Of a DNA stretch of 64,000 nucleotides, positions 62,136 through 64,000 are shown in pieces; within the stretch, counting starts at the first letter, position 1, and the number at the start of each line of letters is the position of its first letter. The DNA is taken from positions 1 to 64,000 of the forward strand of contig NZ_QOVG01000001.1 of the NCBI RefSeq assembly GCF_010119615.1. Direction: 5' to 3'. Both the position numbers and the translations under genes were made by a program. The DNA comes from Pseudoxanthomonas gei. GTDB lineage: Bacteria > Pseudomonadota > Gammaproteobacteria > Xanthomonadales > Xanthomonadaceae. Under the pieces are notes generated by a model that worked only from the letters and a program-made list of their open reading frames with translations, was not told the DNA's origin and did no database searches.

Positions 62136-62696
62136 ATGAGTAAATCATTGAAAATAATGGCGTTTGTAATGTTGGTCGCCCTTTCAGGCGCGGCTTTGGC
62201 AGGCGGCTTGCTGGATCATTCGTATAGACCGTTGGCAGGCAAGGCCCCGATCAACCTGAATAAAACCTATGCCGGGCAGGTCGTGCTGGTGGTCAACACG
62301 GCGAGTAAGTGCGGTTTCACTCCGCAATACGAAGGCCTGGAAAGTCTGCAGAAGAAGTACGCGTCACGGGGTTTGGTGGTGCTGGGATTCCCCTCCAACG
62401 ACTTCATGGGCCAGGAACCGGGCAGCGAAGCGCAGATCAAGGAGTTCTGCACGCTGACCTACGGGGTGAAGTTCCCGATGTTCGAGAAGGTGCACGTCAA
62501 GGGCCCAAACGCCACGCCGCTCTATCGTGAACTCGCCAAGGAAACGGGCGTGGAACCGGGCTGGAATTTCCATAAGTACCTGATCGGGCGCGATGGGCGC
62601 GTGGTCGCCAATTTTTCCAGCAAGGTCAAGCCCGGTGATCCCGCACTGGTGACGGCGATCGAACGCGAACTGAAGGCGGCCCGTCCTGCCAGGTAG
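62136..62696 (+). CDS. Glutathione peroxidase, exported
   Basis: A 186-aa GPx: active-site Cys59 in NTASKCGFTPQYEGLE, GFPSNDFMGQEPGS and NFHKYLIG with WNF motif. Residues 1-22 (LVALSGAALA) are a signal peptide, so it is periplasmic, unlike cytoplasmic BtuE. It reduces peroxides with thiols. Divergent from the GntR-ABC operon across 139 nt. Confidence 0.93.
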   Translation: MSKSLKIMAFVMLVALSGAALAGGLLDHSYRPLAGKAPINLNKTYAGQVVLVVNTASKCGFTPQYEGLESLQKKYASRGLVVLGFPSNDFMGQEPGSEAQIKEFCTLTYGVKFPMFEKVHVKGPNATPLYRELAKETGVEPGWNFHKYLIGRDGRVVANFSSKVKPGDPALVTAIERELKAARPAR

Positions 62697-62789
62697 CAGT
62701 AGGCAGCGTACGCGGGGCGCGTGCGACAATGTCGACCTCGCGCCAAGCCGGTGCGGATTGATCAATCCAATTTTCCCCGGGAGTTTCTG

Positions 62790-63740
62790 ATGAAGCGGGC
62801 AATGCGCGGCGTAGCCGCATTGATGGCGGCCAGCCTGGCCATGATGGGAAGCAATGTGTCTGCACAGACGACGCAAGGCGACAAGACGGCGCTGGTTTCG
62901 GAGAAGGAAAAAATCAGCTACGCCATTGGCATGGACGTGGGCCGCTCGTTCCAGCCGGTGGCCGAGTACATCGATCTGGGCGCGTTCGAGCGCGCGGTGA
63001 AGAATGCATTCGCCGGTGCCCAGCCTTTGCAGTCGGAAGAGGAAGCCAAGGCCACCGACCAGGCATTGCGCCTGAACATGGCCGTCAAGCAGGGCGCGCC
63101 TGTGCCGGGCATGCCGCCGGGTTCGGCTCCGCCGGCGGTGGCGAAGGACAAGGTGGGTCTGATGCTGGGCGATCGTGCGGTAGGCCCGTCGTTGGCGCCT
63201 TTGAAGGACGAACTGGACCTGCCGGTGCTCATGCAGGCGATTCGAACCTCGTTCGCGAAGGCTCCGCTGCTGCTTACCGAGCAGGACGCCACGGCGACCC
63301 TGCAGGCCTACATGACCAAGAAGCAGAGCATGGCCGGCCAGAAAAACCGCGAGGAAGGCGCCGCCTTTCTCAGCAAGAACAAGGCAGTTCCGGGAGTCAT
63401 CACCACGCCGTCCGGCTTGCAATACATGGTATTGCGGGCCGCCAACGGCCAGCGTCCGACGCCTTCCAGCCGCGTCCGTGTCAACTACGAAGGCAAGTTG
63501 CTCAACGGCAAGGTATTCGACAGTTCCTACGTGCGCGGGCAGCCGGCGGAGTTTGGCCTCAACCAGGTCATCGCAGGCTGGACAGAGGGTGTCTCGCTGA
63601 TGCCCAGTGGTGCCAAGTACCGTTTCTGGATTCCGTCCAGCCTGGCCTACGGTCCGGCTGGCAGCCAGAACGGACCGGTCGCCATCGGCCCGGATTCCAC
63701 GCTGGTGTTCGATGTCGAACTGATGAGCATCCTGCAATAA
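62790..63740 (+). CDS. Periplasmic FKBP-type peptidyl-prolyl isomerase with duplicated N domain
   Basis: A 316-aa exported foldase (signal peptide about 1-26, SNVSAQ). Two copies of the FKBP N-terminal dimerisation domain are visible (about 30-110, KISYAIGMDVGRSF; and 120-195, KVGLMLGDRAVG), then the catalytic FKBP domain (about 205-316) with VNYEGKLLNGKVFDSSY and YRFWIPSSLAYGPAG. Frame open upstream; ATG 62790 begins the signal peptide. Family of FkpA/Mip. Confidence 0.92.
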   Translation: MKRAMRGVAALMAASLAMMGSNVSAQTTQGDKTALVSEKEKISYAIGMDVGRSFQPVAEYIDLGAFERAVKNAFAGAQPLQSEEEAKATDQALRLNMAVKQGAPVPGMPPGSAPPAVAKDKVGLMLGDRAVGPSLAPLKDELDLPVLMQAIRTSFAKAPLLLTEQDATATLQAYMTKKQSMAGQKNREEGAAFLSKNKAVPGVITTPSGLQYMVLRAANGQRPTPSSRVRVNYEGKLLNGKVFDSSYVRGQPAEFGLNQVIAGWTEGVSLMPSGAKYRFWIPSSLAYGPAGSQNGPVAIGPDSTLVFDVELMSILQ

Positions 63741-63761
63741 CTGCAAGGCGGGACGAGTCCA

Positions 63762-64000
63762 ATGCGGGTAGCAATCTTTGGAACCGGTTATGTCGGTCTG
63801 GTGACCGGCACATGCCTGGCTGAAGTGGGCCATGACGTGGTCTGCGTCGACATTGACGAGGGCAAGGTCGAAGGGCTCAAGCAGGGCGTGATACCTATTT
63901 ACGAGCCTGGGCTGGCGCCCATGGTCAAGCACAATTTCGCCGCGGGCCGCCTTGCATTCACTACCGACGCCGCCCAGGCTGTTGCGCATGGGGAACTGGT
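63762..64000 (+). CDS. ugd: UDP-glucose 6-dehydrogenase (partial)
   Basis: The first 79 codons of a UDP-glucose/GDP-mannose dehydrogenase run off the window. [20 protein letters not shown] is the NAD-binding start, followed by [17 protein letters not shown] and [11 protein letters not shown], which are exact family blocks. It makes UDP-glucuronate for surface polysaccharide. Confidence 0.93.
   Translation, partial: MRVAIFGTGYVGLVTGTCLAEVGHDVVCVDIDEGKVEGLKQGVIPIYEPGLAPMVKHNFAAGRLAFTTDAAQAVAHGEL

Overview
GC-rich gammaproteobacterial chromosome. Gene content and order point to Lysobacteraceae/Xanthomonadaceae: yciI-bolA, smc-zipA-ligA-epmA, a TonB-fed sugar locus with Entner-Doudoroff genes, GyrA with Gln83, and dispersed REP/MITE-like palindromes with the 'TAGGAGCGACGCGAGTCGCG' core. 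Pseudoxanthomonas is my best guess at the genus; this is inference from gene content, not a search. No phage, plasmid, transposase, CRISPR array, rRNA or tRNA gene was seen.

1-20 kb: yciI and bolA, then a glycan-utilisation locus. It holds a LacI-type repressor, a large TonB-dependent receptor, a GH144-type lipoprotein, a sugar-binding lipoprotein with two MalF/MalG-type permeases, and a 1065-aa secreted protein with CBM-like, discoidin-like and (alpha/alpha)6-barrel-like parts. A convergent operon bgl(GH1)-glk-edd-eda and a divergent MalK-type ATPase complete it. Four copies of one 14-bp palindrome lie upstream of lacI, the receptor gene, the GH144 gene and the bgl operon, so the locus reads as one regulon. 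Proposed flow: polysaccharide bound and imported by the receptor, cut by the GH144 and 1065-aa proteins, oligosaccharide taken up by the ABC importer, cleaved by GH1, glucose phosphorylated by Glk and burned through the Entner-Doudoroff genes. GH144 suggests a beta-1,2-glucan, but the substrate is not proven.

20-33 kb: chromosome maintenance (smc, a small ORF abutting zipA, zipA, ligA), epmA, a secreted triple-DUF3011 protein, mtnA and gyrA. 33-41 kb: bacterial alpha-2-macroglobulin with its usual partner pbpC, ending in a strong terminator. 41-46 kb: stress and housekeeping genes (ferritin-like protein, Prx5-type peroxiredoxin, Hsp20 with a sigma-32-like promoter, a CbpA-like J protein, a PilH-like regulator, a YhdH-type oxidoreductase, a LOG protein).

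46-52 kb: the 2-oxoglutarate dehydrogenase operon sucA-sucB-lpd. 52-57 kb: a tightly packed minus-strand operon purB-VOC-B3 metallo-beta-lactamase-roxA-GNAT/DUF7931. 57-64 kb: fumC, two small secreted proteins, a GntR-controlled ABC exporter operon headed by an 84-aa secreted ORF, a periplasmic glutathione peroxidase, a periplasmic FKBP with duplicated N domain, and the start of ugd.

The most novel-looking items are the shared-operator glycan locus with its unclassified 1065-aa enzyme, the genes whose start codons fall inside REP palindromes, the 37-codon repeat-built ORF touching zipA, and the metallo-beta-lactamase inside the purB operon.
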